A stretch of 20,222 bases of DNA from Saccoglossus kowalevskii (lineage: Eukaryota > Hemichordata > Enteropneusta > Harrimaniidae). The position numbers were made by a program, and so were the translations under genes. Positions within the stretch are counted from its first letter, which is position 1. Every line of letters starts with the position of its first letter. The stretch is from assembly GCF_000003605.2 (NCBI RefSeq), contig NW_003114465.1, forward strand, positions 54,184-74,405, in the 5' to 3' direction. Of the stretch, positions 1-9,278 are shown in pieces. The notes below the pieces were generated by a model. The model worked only from the letters and a program-made list of their open reading frames with translations. It was not told the origin of the DNA and ran no database searches.

Positions 1-248
1 AAAATTCGATTTTTGTTTGCTTGGGCAAATTATAACATACGCGTACCCATTAATCTATGAAGATATCCATAAATAATCTAAAAAAAGTTGACAGTAACGA
101 GTGATGTTTTTTTTTCCTGTCGTGTCTATACCAGCCTCGTGTCTAAGATGTTGATTGAAATCGGTGTAGGCCTACCATGTTCGGTGTTCTTACGATCGGC
201 AAAACATACACAACCTGGCATTTTATTTCTAAAATTACGAAATCTTAC

Positions 249-469
249 CTGAACAATTGACCTTAACCAAGGAAATGTCTTTTTCCAAGACTCATCAAAA
301 CCAGCCTCACGCCGTTTCTGTGTTTCTACACGCTTCCGTTTCTGTGCTGTGTTAGCGGTGATTGTACGTTTTAGCCGGGCGGCATCACCTTTTTTTCCTT
401 TACATGTTTTGTCATATAGCATCTCGGTGTTTGCAACTTGAGTGACAATTTGTTCCCCATTGACAGCGT
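249..469 (-). CDS. Possible exon of a basic, hAT/zinc-finger-like protein
   Basis: On the minus strand an open stretch ends at a good donor (GTTCAG|gtaaga, gt at 247-248). It reads TEMLYDKTCKGKKGDAARLK, a Lys/Arg-rich segment, then KRREAGFDESWKKTFPWLRS. The pattern F-x-x-S-W-x-x-x-F-P-W-L resembles the start of the zinc-finger/hAT-derived proteins related to ZNF862 and KIAA1586, but the cysteine finger itself is not visible. The right border is uncertain: an acceptor-like tacag gives 469, or the Met at 420-422 could start it. It could be a relic of a domesticated or decayed transposase gene. Confidence 0.35.
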
Positions 470-605
470 CTGTACTTCACACGTGTTTAACAATGGGACT
501 GTTTAATTTGTCCCGGCAAGTTCAAACCGCCGTGGTGTTGACGGTGATAACTTATGCAGTGCTACGTGTGAGCGGGTCAAATGGACGTAAACAATGCATC
601 CTATT

Positions 606-688
606 AGCATGGCGGTGAAGTTGTAAGCATGGCGGTCCGAGCCCAAGCGTGGCGGCCGGGTCGCCAAGCATGGTGGTGCCGCCATGCT
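606..688. repeat. GC-rich 20-bp tandem repeat ending in a hairpin
   Basis: agc(a/g)tgg(c/t)gg starts at 606, 626, 646 and 667. The last unit forms an inverted repeat: agcatggtgg, two bases, ccgccatgct (one mismatch in ten). The overlapping minus-strand frames of 60-99 codons reflect GC-rich repeat sequence and have no family similarity. Confidence 0.7.
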
Positions 689-1171
689 TTGTTCTATGTG
701 GGGAGAACACTGTATCCCATAAGTTACAGCATGCCATTTTTTTCTTGCTGTGTTGTTGCACAGGGTATCTGCATCCTACTTCATTAGGAACTTCAAACTG
801 CGGACATATTTGAAAACCAAGTTCATAGCAAAAAGGTTCATTAAATTTCATCAGCTTGCTCAGTTCTGGGCTACATACAACAAGATAGATGTAGGTTTTT
901 ACTGGGATACTGCAAAGTATGGATATTGGACAATATGTGATATTTTTTTTTGCAAAATCAAATGAATAATGCTGTTTTATATAAATGCATGGGAGAAAGT
1001 TTTCAAACTTGAAAAGTCATTTCTGTCTACGCCTATTGTTTAAGGTGTTAATCGGCTTAATTGAGGTGCGTTATTTTTGTCGCGATCTACGCGTTGTTCA
1101 GTGACTGTTTCAATTTTCTATTGTGTGTCAGTATTGTTGCTAATTTCAGGAAATGAAAAACACGAGATCGA

Positions 1172-1291
1172 TCAGGGGTTGCAAAGTTCTACAGAGAAAT
1201 TGTCATTATCTTCGTCAAAATGTTCTCCTAAAATAGCTTCCCACTCGTAATTATCGTCTTCAGATTCGCCAAATTTTTCCGTAAATGCCAT
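1172..1291 (-). CDS. Possible small acidic ORF or 5' exon
   Basis: Minus strand ATG at 1289-1291 in a strong start context (aaaATGG). 39 codons then TGA: MAFTEKFGESEDDNYEWEAI followed by LGEHFDEDNDNFSVELCNP. Very acidic composition, unlike chance AT-rich frames. A gtagaa after ...NDNFS could be a donor, making this a first exon of the same antisense gene as 249-469, but the phases of the two do not obviously fit. No family recognised. Confidence 0.3.
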   Translation of the reverse strand: MAFTEKFGESEDDNYEWEAILGEHFDEDNDNFSVELCNP

Positions 1292-1326
1292 TTTCGAAGT
1301 TCACTGACAACTCCTGTCATCTATGT

Positions 1327-1390
1327 CACTTCCTGTCTTTATTTCTCGCGATGCATCGCGATAGTTGATTGTAATATAAATAGATCTCGC
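1327..1390. promoter_or_regulatory. Putative promoter motifs (ETS-like and TCTCGCG)
   Basis: Minus-strand ACAGGAAGTG (1327-1336), an ETS-type site, lies 36 bases upstream of the acidic ORF. Next to it is a perfect 16-base palindrome TCGCGATGCATCGCGA (1346-1361) preceded by TC, and another TCTCGCG near 1384. TCTCGCGA-type elements are known in CpG promoters. These CpG-containing motifs stand out in an AT-rich background. Confidence 0.35.
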
Positions 1391-1391
1391 G

Positions 1392-2194
1392 TTATTTTGT
1401 GAAATATAATGAAAATGTTGTTGCTCATCAACGTTTACTCGGTAGGACAAGAACTAATAACCTAAACAAACGTGGCACGCATTACTTCAAAAGAAAACGC
1501 CGCGTTGCGAGTCTGTTGTATTACTAGTCTGAGGTTTAAGAAGCTACCCTAAATGTTCCTGCAATGCATATTCATTAACTTTACAATTGAGTTTTGCATG
1601 ATTTTTTTCCCATGCTTTTAATTGCTCCGCTAAGCTAAATGAAGGATGTGGGGAAGTTTACTCACTGGTTCTGCTTGTCTAGTTATAAATATAAAGCTTT
1701 TCACCACTGAAGTCAATTTACTCTTCCTCATCCCAGACTTGATCCATTGTGTGCAACATTTATTTGTTTTTCCCATTTTTGTTTTGTTTATCATGTAAGT
1801 TGTCCATCATGAAACATTTTTCTAGTATAGTGTTGGACAAGCTTTTGGCACTTCAAAGAAAAAATCAATTGATTACACATGTACATGTTAAAGTGTTGCC
1901 CAGACAGATGGCTTTACTTTCTTTAAATAATAGTGCATATATAAAGTAGCTTTCTAAACACAACACAATAATATCAATAACAAATAAACTTGTTTTTAAG
2001 TATAGTCACCACTGCGCTGCATGCATTGTAAAGTGGTTCATCAAGAAGTGCACTATCTTAAAAGGCAATTAACTGTTAAACGCTACTATTTTCCGCTTCA
2101 TGCTATGAACATGCTTGGCAACGCCCACTTTTTGCTGGTATTATTCCGTATACATGTATTTGATGTATGTCATCCCACTACAGTGTCGTTTCAG
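1392..2194. other. No gene recognised
   Basis: AT-rich sequence left of the duplicated intron tail. No carboxypeptidase N-terminal motif (GESYAG, GGPGCSS) or other family recognised on either strand. Confidence 0.55.
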
Positions 2195-2502
2195 TCCGTC
2201 TTTATTGCTTTGTTAATAAGGTGAGCTACTATAATGTAATAAAATGTTTTTATATTCTTTCATTGGAACCAAGAAGCTGACAGACATTGCATTGAACAAA
2301 GCTCTGTTTATGTAACTTCATGTGTTCTGTCCTGTCTTGCATCACTCTGGAGATGTCCATGTAATGCATTTGATAACACAACAGTAATTAGTAACACGCT
2401 TGTTTCTGCTCTAACCCATGATATTCCAATCATTCTCATTGCACGCATTACATATTTGCTTTTTGTGTTTCTTGATTTAATGTGTTGCTTCTCCACTTAT
2501 AG
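2195..2502 (+). repeat. Intron tail upstream of copy 1, duplicated at 9795-10144
   Basis: The intron preceding the first visible CTSA exon shares blocks with the sequence before copy 2: gtctttat, taataaggtgagctac, caacagtaattag, and an identical stretch from tgtgtttcttgat to the acceptor. The similarity fades to the left of about 2195/9795, which approximates the left limit of the tandem duplication. It shows that the duplication began inside an intron and not at a gene start. Confidence 0.7.
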
Positions 2503-2594
2503 GGTTTTGCAGTTGGAAATGGTTTATCAAGTCGTGAGCTAAACGACAACTCGTTGGTCTACTTTGCTTACTACTATGGTGTATTCGGAGATGA
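2503..2594 (+). CDS. CTSA: CTSA copy 1, exon 1 of those visible
   Basis: Acceptor cacttatag at its left edge and donor gtaagt at 2595. It starts in phase 0 with GGT TTT GCA ([10 protein letters not shown]...) and leaves two bases (GA) that complete an Asp codon with the next exon. It differs from the copy 2 exon at 10145 by one base, giving Tyr here and His there in the YFAYY(Y/H)GVFGD stretch; cathepsin A proteins usually have His. Confidence 0.92.
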
Positions 2595-5500
2595 GTAAGT
2601 GTACATTACTTGTACCTTCCTTTGTGTTATGTGGTTGGTTTAGTTAGTTATTAGTTACTGTTGGACATAGTTCCTTAATCTGGGACTTGTGTTTTGTGTT
2701 CAATCTTTCCACAAGACATAATGAAACACATAAACATGTTATGAGGTTATTACGAGGATACTGCAAAGTATGCACGAAGACGGTACAGCGAGAGTATCGA
2801 CCGACACTCAGCGGAGGTTGATGCGACCACGTACTGTTTGAGACTGAACCCTAAACATTTAGAATAGATTTAGCGAACTTTATTGTGTGGGTCCTGTTAA
2901 ACCCTGGGGGAAAACACGTTTGTTTTTATTATCAGAGAATGCTTGCACGCATAATCGTTCCATATTTGGAATGCACGTTTCCTAATATGGTGGGACAAAA
3001 ACACCAAGTGCAATACCGCAAAATTGTGGCATGCTGTAACTTATGGTGTTACGATGACAGATGTATAATAAATACTTTCACAATAAATTTTTTTTGTAGT
3101 CTTTGGACCAATCTGAATGACTACTGTTGTAACCAAGGAGTGTGTAATTTCCACAATAACACTGATGCTAACTGTCAACTTGCTGTAAGTACCAGAATGT
3201 ACATACTCTGTATTGTGACTCCCTAACTGAGCATTTCAACTCGTATATTATGACCCCCTAACCAAATATTCCAAATTTTAAGCTAGCAAACTTTACCTTC
3301 GTATAAACAAAGACGTACTGTATTTGCTCTATTAGTAGCACATGTGCTTACAAAATTGTCAATGTAAAAATACATTGTTTACACTTAACGTAATATGTAA
3401 TAAAGCAAATATTGTGATCTTTGATTGGGCAGTTTGTTAATGAAGTATGTTATATTAAATCCAGTCAAATACCAACAGATGAAAAGAATTTCCACATCAT
3501 TTTGTTAATATTAGATATTCAAATTATCAGGTTTCCCCATATCCCGCTGAATTAATGTACAATTGCTGATAGGATTAAATCTTTTCCAAATGGTATTTTC
3601 ATAATCTGCCATTTAACCCTTCATCCACTGGACCAGTTGTGAATTCTGTATCTGAATCTTAGACTTACTAGATTCTATCCTAATTTTGAAGTAACAATAT
3701 AGCCATTTTTTTATAAGAAATTAACATAATAGAAAGTAATAAAAATATAGTTATGCTATATATCTATTGTTCTGTATATTATTCATTGTCTAATCATTAA
3801 ACACCTTAGGTCAAACAGCCATAACTTTGAAACTACTCATTCATATGCAATGTCAATAAGATGCTATCCATTTACTTTATTTTTAGTTGCATCAAGTCAA
3901 CCATTTTGTATTTGATGCTGGATTGAATGAATATGCTTTATACATGGACTGTGCCGGTGGAATACCTCCACATTACTACAGATATAGAAATGATATGAAG
4001 AATGTCTTCAGTTTCTATCATTTTGAACTTCCGAAATGGAAACCACATAAAGTGAGTCCAGCCTTTGTTTTTTCACTGCAACTTTTACCACACCTGTCAA
4101 ATCTTGTTTTTGTTTGTTTTGTTTTTTAAATACTGAAATTCATTAACTGTTTTCTGCACTTGTTGTTACTACCTCAATTGAATCAACAAATGTTAAATTC
4201 TGTCTGGTTCAAGGCTGCAAATGTCAATTCTGTCTTTTTCATTTGAAGCACACAAGCCAAGTCCTGCTGCTTTGGTTTCTCGAGACATGGTATAGATTTG
4301 ATTTGACATTCTAGAGTAGCTCAAATTCATTTTGAATTCACTCTGACCATGTCAGCTTGAAAAATAATCAGGGAAAATATTGTTTTGTGTGTGGCAGTGT
4401 TAGTCGTGTTTTTTGCCAGAACATTGAGCAATCAGTTTGTATCTGTCTTTGCAGGTCAATAGCAATGACTCCTCAAAGAATACTCTAGGTGGTGTCCCTC
4501 CATGTCTCAATGTTACAGCCATTACCAACTTCTTAAATCAAGAAAATGTGAGGAAAGCATTGCATATACCATCAAATTTGCCAACATGGGCAATGTGCAA
4601 GTGAGTACCAAAAACATGTTTTTGAAGTTGCAGGTTCTCGAATGTTCCAGATTTTATGGCTTCAATGCAGTATTCCTGAAAGAATGCATGTCCTGGTATA
4701 TTCTGGGGGACTCGCTGTCGATGAGAATTTCATTTGTTTCTACAAAATGCTAGCATTTGTCAGAAGTTCAAAAACAATTAAACATGAAGACTATTGCTAT
4801 AGGGCAACAATACCCATAGATAGAACTAGGATGTATGCGACACCCAATGGTTGCAGTACTATGACTTGGTCAGCGATAGTTATTGGGTCCTTGCCAACCG
4901 ATTAACTTTGATGCAAACTATGCCCAATACAATGTTGTACTTTATACCTGTGACATCATAGTGTACATCATTGTTTTTAAAGATTTGATAATGAATATGG
5001 ATTTTAGTAGTCATAGCAACTCTTCCAGGATTTATAGCATTTGGCATTCAAATTATTTTACTGGTACATGGTTTTGTACCATTTGTTTCATCAACAGCAA
5101 AATTACTTCTGTATGACATTCAGTGTTGTTCAAGTTGAATCCTTTTCTCATTTTCAATTTCTGTCACAAGCATGAAATTAACAGACCTTTGATTTTCTTC
5201 AACACTTTGTCATTTTAGTCCCCGTTCGTACGGCGTCCGAAAACGGGGACTTGTGTTTTGACCTCCGTGTGTCTGTGCGTCTATGCGTGCATCCGGACCT
5301 GTATCTTAGAAATGCCTGGATCAATCACAATCAAACTTCACACATACATCATACATGATATTATACATATGCATGTCAATTTGTTTCACGATCTGATTCA
5401 AGATGGCCGAATGGCGGCTATTTTTGTGCTAAAAAATCCTAAAAATCAACCATTTCTCGGCTGTTTACAGATGGATTTTGTTCAAATTTGGTATATACAT

Positions 5501-7749
5501 TAGACATTATGGGACCTTGATGCAAATAATTTTGTTTTTTAGATCGGATTCAAAATGGCTGTCTGGCTGCCATTTTGATTTAATGATTGGGCTTCTAGAC
5601 CCATATCTCAGACGTGTTTTGACTGATAATATTTTCAAACTTTAAATATTCATTATACATCATGTCATAGATAAACAGATATATTGGTTTGACTATCCTA
5701 TTCAAAATGACTGAATGGTGGTCATTTTTTTGCTAAAAAATCATCAAATATCAAGCATTTATGGGTGGATTTCATTCAAACATGGTACATACATTAGACA
5801 TTACGGGTTCCTGATGCTCGTCATTTTATTTTTCAGATTGGATTCAAAATGGCTGACTGGCGGCCATTTTGTTTTAATAATTGGGCTTCTAGAGCCATAT
5901 CTCTTAAATGCTTTGACTTATTATATTTAAATTTTATATATTCGTTGTACATCATGTTATATATATACATGTATTCAAAATGGCTGATTTTGAATGCTGT
6001 TCCAGAGCAATATCTCTCAATATGGACAAGTACTTGTTTGACGATCGGATACAAATGTCAATCATTTTAATGTTAAAAAATCATATTCCTGACATGGTTA
6101 TATTCCAGCTATATTACTATAAACAAAATTATATATTTTAAATTTGATAATTAAATGCTCCTGATCATATTAAATTTTGGAGCACTATTTTGCACATTTT
6201 GTGATACTTTCTTTTTAATTTTGGACCAAATGAACAAATTTCTCATTGACTGCAGGTAAAATTGTTAGACGTTTTTTGGAAAAACCTTGTGACAAAAGTG
6301 TGACTGTCAAGTTATGTTATCAAATTATCCAAGGACCATCCTACAATTTACTTGTAAAGTCTTGTATGAAGAGAAAATTAAACTTGCATTATATGTGTAT
6401 AATGATGAGCGTATTGGCTAAGCATATGACTGAATGTCAATCATATTAATGTTGAAAAAATCATCATCAAGCATCGACTTCTGGATCCATGTCTGTCATG
6501 TTTATGTTTGAACTATATTACTATAAACAAACTATACATCTTAAATTTGATAACTAACTGTAACTATGCCATGCATGGTTTGTCTTCAATATGTTTTGTG
6601 TTTACTTACAGTGATAACATACCATACACGTCAACATACGATACAATGTATGATCAATACAAGGCGTTATTACAGAAGTATAAAGGATTGGTGTATAATG
6701 GTGATACCGATATGGCGTGTAATTTCCTTGGTGATCAGTGGTTTGTGGAATCATTAAACCTCAAAGTAAGGCTGAAGTTTGCTACTGTTAGTGTTATGTT
6801 TAGTTTTGTAGAGACTGTAAGTAATTTAAATATAATCTCAACAAATATAATTTTGATTCTAAGAAGCAAGGGTTTACAGACCGTATCAGTTACTGTGCAG
6901 AAGTAGAAGACAACTTACTTGGATGGTTGAGGGCAATGCCGCTTTTTGACACAACAGTGATATTTATACAAGTCACACTACACTATTTTTTAAAGTGCAT
7001 ATTTAATTAAACTAAATGTTCAATATATATACCGTACTCGACCAAGGCTAGCGCCGCCCATGCCTGGTCAAGCGACAACCCCCAACTTTTGCGCAATTTT
7101 ATATTCAGTCACATTCAACACAACAATTTTGTAATTTTATTTTCTCTATGAGATGTAAAATCCCCTCAATCTGTCACATGGTGAATTAAAATTGTCATTT
7201 GCACTTTTTTCCGAGGGGTGGTGGGTGCTCGGCTGAGCATCCACCCCTAAAAAATCATGATTTTCTGATTTGAGAATCCTGGGCACTAACACGGTCGAGT
7301 ACGGTATTAAATGCAGATAATTTTTTTGCAATGGGTGTGTTGTGTGTTGTAGACTCGGTTGGGTCGACCAAGCCATGGAAGTGCTCCATACCCTGGGTGA
7401 TTGTACCATAAACTCTCATGGGAGAACAAAGCCATGGGAGTCTTCCATCTTGTGGGAGATTATACCATGGGGAGTGTACGTTTGATAATTCTGTACAAGC
7501 CATTGAAGTGTTTCTGGCGTACTCTGAAAGGTATTCATATACATATTGTATCTAAACAAGTTTTTTCTTATGTTTAAGGAAACTCAAAAAAGACAAGCTT
7601 GGATTTACAAGAAACAAGTTGCTGGATTCTACCACAGATACGAAAATATCACATTTGCTACAGTCAAAGGATCCGGTCATATGGTTCCTCAGTGGAAACC
7701 TGGTCCTGCATATCAAATGATCACTAATTTCCTTGCAGGAATATTTTGA
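2503..7749 (+). CDS. CTSA: Cathepsin A-like serine carboxypeptidase, C-terminal six exons (copy 1)
   Basis: Serine carboxypeptidase (peptidase family S10) of the lysosomal protective protein/cathepsin A type, which removes C-terminal residues and in vertebrates stabilises lysosomal beta-galactosidase and neuraminidase. Exons: 2503-2594, 3100-3184, 3887-4051, 4455-4600, 6612-6765, 7579-7749, all with GT/AG borders. They join to 813 bases, 270 residues plus TGA. Seen in order: [10 protein letters not shown], the cysteine cluster [37 protein letters not shown] (catalytic Asp, codon 6709-6711) and [11 protein letters not shown] (catalytic His, codon 7678-7680). Family disulphide cysteines and N-glycosylation sequons (NNT, NVT, NIT) are present. 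The GESYAG nucleophile exon and signal peptide are absent from bases 1-2502, so they should lie left of the window. A second cassette follows at 10145. Family assignment is very secure. Whether copy 1 is joined to upstream exons is inferred. Confidence 0.93.
2738..3072 (+). repeat. Dispersed repeat element A, first copy
   Basis: Runs from tatgaggttattacgagg to gacagatgtataataa. A related sequence occurs at 14036-14436 in a different intron of the other CTSA copy. Shared blocks include gcggaggt(t/c)gatgcga, tgtttgtttttattat, ttcctaatatgg and ctgtaac(t/c)tatgg. Because the host introns differ, it arose by separate insertion and not by the CTSA duplication. No protein is encoded. A short reverse fragment (ccataagttacagcatgcc) is present near 717-735. 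Confidence 0.7.
3100..3184 (+). CDS. CTSA: CTSA copy 1, exon 2
   Basis: Acceptor tttttttgtag, donor gtaagt. It encodes [17 protein letters not shown] followed by [11 protein letters not shown]. It carries four cysteines matching the two nested disulphides of the cathepsin A cap domain and one NNT sequon. It ends in phase 0. It differs from the copy 2 exon by one synonymous base. Confidence 0.92.
3185..3886 (+). other. CTSA copy 1 intron 2, homologous to copy 2 intron 2
   Basis: Non-coding. Alignable with 10821-11524 (shared gtaagtaccagaatgtaca, attagtagcacatgtgct, aggattaaatcttttcc) but with many substitutions and indels. A 35-bp repeat (attgtgactcccta...) occurs about twice near 3212-3265 and three times in copy 2. 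Confidence 0.7.
3887..4051 (+). CDS. CTSA: CTSA copy 1, exon 3
   Basis: Acceptor tttatttttag, donor gtgagt. 55 codons, phase 0 at both ends. It encodes [20 protein letters not shown] and the basic/aromatic [10 protein letters not shown] at its end, just ahead of the region that is excised as a linker peptide in vertebrate cathepsin A maturation. Only two synonymous differences from the copy 2 exon. Confidence 0.92.
4182..4238 (+). repeat. Two-unit proto-repeat in CTSA copy 1 intron 3
   Basis: Two imperfect units spaced 31 bases apart (caaatg at 4187 and 4218), each reading like (g)caaatgt(t)caa(a)ttctgtct. This is the same core and the same 31-base period as the first units of the large minisatellite in the matching intron of copy 2 (11760-13143). 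Confidence 0.65.
4455..4600 (+). CDS. CTSA: CTSA copy 1, exon 4 (divergent exon)
   Basis: Acceptor ctgtctttgcag, donor gtgagt, 146 bases, ends in phase 2. It encodes a Ser/Asn-rich start ([13 protein letters not shown]) and then [20 protein letters not shown] and LPTWAMC. Cys in PPC and in WAMC match the family's long-range disulphides. This exon is four codons longer than its copy 2 counterpart and shares only about half of the alignable residues with it, unlike exons 1-3. Confidence 0.9.
4601..5217 (+). other. CTSA copy 1 intron 4, left part: no feature seen
   Basis: Follows the exon 4 donor. Open frames here are read-through of the exon or chance. No splice-bounded coding block with family similarity was found. 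Confidence 0.6.
5218..6560 (+). repeat. Composite ATGGC-rich dispersed/tandem repeat in CTSA copy 1 intron 4
   Basis: Begins with an inverted repeat (gtccccgtt ... aacggggac, 5219-5250). It contains about 300-bp units repeated in tandem: attcaa(a/g)atgg at 5396 and 5700, and attcaaaatggctg at 5548 and 5842. Related but more diverged blocks (aatgtcaatcat, actatattactataaacaaa) occur near 6055-6170 and 6434-6560. Units contain the hairpin CAAAATGGC...GCCATTTTG. Frames of up to 80 codons here show no protein-family signature and are treated as repeat sequence. Related fragments lie at 10270-10480. Confidence 0.75.
6612..6765 (+). CDS. CTSA: CTSA copy 1, exon 5 with catalytic Asp
   Basis: Acceptor tttacttacag, donor gtaagg. 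It encodes [20 protein letters not shown] then [20 protein letters not shown]. The second Asp of GDTD is the catalytic-triad Asp by family precedent. The first residues (DNIPYTSTY) are two shorter than in copy 2 ([11 protein letters not shown]). From ACG TCA ACA onward it is about 91% identical in bases to copy 2, with differences concentrated in the 3' half. Confidence 0.92.
6766..7029 (+). other. CTSA copy 1 intron 5, left part: no feature seen
   Basis: Non-coding sequence between the exon 5 donor and the MITE-like element. Nothing recognisable. Confidence 0.5.
7030..7306. mobile_element. MITE-like element with 12-bp TIRs and TA target duplication
   Basis: Perfect 12-bp terminal inverted repeats CCGTACTCGACC (7032-7043) and GGTCGAGTACGG (7293-7304), each bordered by TA (7030-7031, 7305-7306). 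This fits a non-autonomous Tc1/mariner-type element of about 275 bp. It has no transposase frame. An internal imperfect hairpin (aggggtgg...ccacccct, about 7214-7249) is present. It sits in intron 5 of CTSA copy 1 and is absent from intron 5 of copy 2. Confidence 0.75.
7371..7470 (+). repeat. Imperfect tandem duplication, period 59 bp
   Basis: agccatgga at 7371 and agccatggg at 7430 head two similar blocks that both continue through ctcca/ttcca and gattgtaccat/gattataccat. Non-coding, within intron 5 of copy 1, just left of the terminal exon. Confidence 0.55.
7579..7749 (+). CDS. CTSA: CTSA copy 1, terminal exon with catalytic His
   Basis: Acceptor ttatgtttaag, 57 codons including TGA at 7747-7749. 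It encodes [40 protein letters not shown] and the closing ITNFLAGIF. His in GSGHMVP is the catalytic His of family S10. A polyadenylation hexamer lies 15 bases beyond the stop. Eleven of 56 residues differ from copy 2. Confidence 0.93.
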   Translation, partial: ETQKRQAWIYKKQVAGFYHRYENITFATVKGSGHMVPQWKPGPAYQMITNFLAGIF

Positions 7750-7764
7750 TTTTCTCAACTTTTA

Positions 7765-7770
7765 AATAAA
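7765..7770 (+). promoter_or_regulatory. Polyadenylation signal AATAAA, CTSA copy 1
   Basis: Canonical AATAAA 15 bases after the TGA of copy 1, implying a 3' UTR of only a few tens of bases if it is used. No equally placed hexamer follows copy 2, whose signal is about 93 bases downstream of its stop. Confidence 0.6.
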
Positions 7771-8199
7771 TTCTCTAAACTGGCTGCTGATAACAGTGAC
7801 CATTCAACACTGCATTTGCAGTATTGTAAATCATCTATTTGAATATAATGCGCAGACCTCTAATAGCTCAAATATAATTTTAACAGACTCACTGTTTTGG
7901 TGTAAGTCTGTGCATATTAATGATCTGGTATACATAATTAGTGCATAGTATTTCACTTTCAACCTGTAAAGTTGTGCATTATTCTCCCAGTTACTATTTA
8001 AAAGTCTGGAAGTAAACCCAAACCACAGGTTCCACCACAATTGAGGCTTAATGCTATGGGGGGAAATTACAAAGGTTGGGTACACGCCCCTCTTTTTATT
8101 TTCCTCCCTGTTCTTTATTTTGCAGTTTCAATAGTAACATATACCAATTTAAGCCTTTGATTGCCAAGTCAACTTTCACAAAACTTGCATGACTCTTTC

Positions 8200-8333
8200 A
8201 AAGTGAGTGGGTCGTCACCTGCGCAAGCACAGAAATTGAGTTCTAAGCGATGATTATGTGCGATAAGAACGCAAAGACTCATGGGTAGACGCATGGTCAC
8301 CTGAAACACGCGTAGGTGACGACTCCCCACTTT
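8200..8333. mobile_element. Short inverted-repeat (MITE-like) element
   Basis: The left arm (8200-8224, aaagtgagtgggtcgtcacc...) and the right arm (8310-8333, ...ggtgacgactccccacttt) are reverse complements over about 24 bases with a few mismatches, enclosing roughly 85 bp. Size and structure fit a foldback MITE. A target-site duplication is not obvious. The 60-codon frame crossing it is not supported as a gene. Confidence 0.6.
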
Positions 8334-9278
8334 AATATTCATTGTTGCCAATAATATAATGCACTGTATCTATGCTTCACATATTGGATATATATGAAAT
8401 GTACTTCTTTTTATTCCACAAATCCAATTCCCCATTTCAAACTTCAAAGTCTCAGAAAGTTAATACAGTTCTAGTTAAATCAAACTAGTTATGAAATACT
8501 ATTCTAAACTTTAATTTATTTTCAATTTGATGAGTCAATAGCATCTGAGTACATTTCAAAAAAGTGACTGAAACCTCACTGCTTCATAATATCACGATTT
8601 TTTATTTGAAAGTCGCACAACATCTTCTCTGGAAAATGATATGCAGTGTTAAACTCTACCATAAATAAATGGCAATTATTGCATCAATGTAATTTGATTA
8701 TACTGTCCATTTATTGTAAAAAGATTTTAAAAACTTTCACCTTTTTTGTCGGTCTCTTCAGTTTTTACTTTATCATCATCAAAGTCAGAAAAACCTTGGT
8801 GTAATCTGACCAAGTTACAATACAGAGGCTTTCACACATGTATAGTTGTAACATGGTATAATGGTTCCCATAGGGTGTATTACAATGCATGTAAAGACAT
8901 TAATTAAATTTAATTCATACTGCATTACACGTATGGGGTTCCAGTTGTCAAGATGCAATTCAGGACAGTTATAGGTTTCGCACCACAATTAGATTTGATA
9001 TCACCTGAATGAATGTAATCCTACATATTTTGAGAAGTCTTTTTGAACTTTTTAAAATTTTTCGTACTTGATTCAGCTCTCTGTTTAACAGAATTCTGCT
9101 TTTCAAGTTCATTGTCGTCTAAGTTTAATAGTTCTGTGAGGCTTGTACGAGTATAATGAAATTGAAAATTTGTTTAAATGTGGGGGTTGATGTTTTTTTC
9201 ATACTCTGAGAAAATACTATTTTATTAAAAAATATATTTTTCAAATAAATATGAACTATGATGAAAATGGAATAAAAT

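Noticed and set aside
750-965. Frame containing VGFYWDTAKYG, faintly like the VGFSY segment of carboxypeptidases
   Set aside because: No flanking conserved residues, order and spacing do not fit the family, and gatactgcaaagtatg is shared with dispersed element A.
2195-2222. Possible exon ending at taataag|gtgagc, conserved between the two CTSA copies
   Set aside because: The conservation is explained by the intron duplication. The encoded residues do not match the segment expected before GFAVGNGL, and the copy 2 frame differs.
5258-6070. Several frames of 70-80 codons within intron 4 of CTSA copy 1
   Set aside because: They lie in the ATGGC-rich repeat, are not maintained between repeat units, and show no known reverse transcriptase or transposase motif.
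7146-7503. Two overlapping minus-strand frames of 82-87 codons
   Set aside because: They fall on the MITE-like element and the 59-bp duplication within a CTSA intron; no domain recognised.
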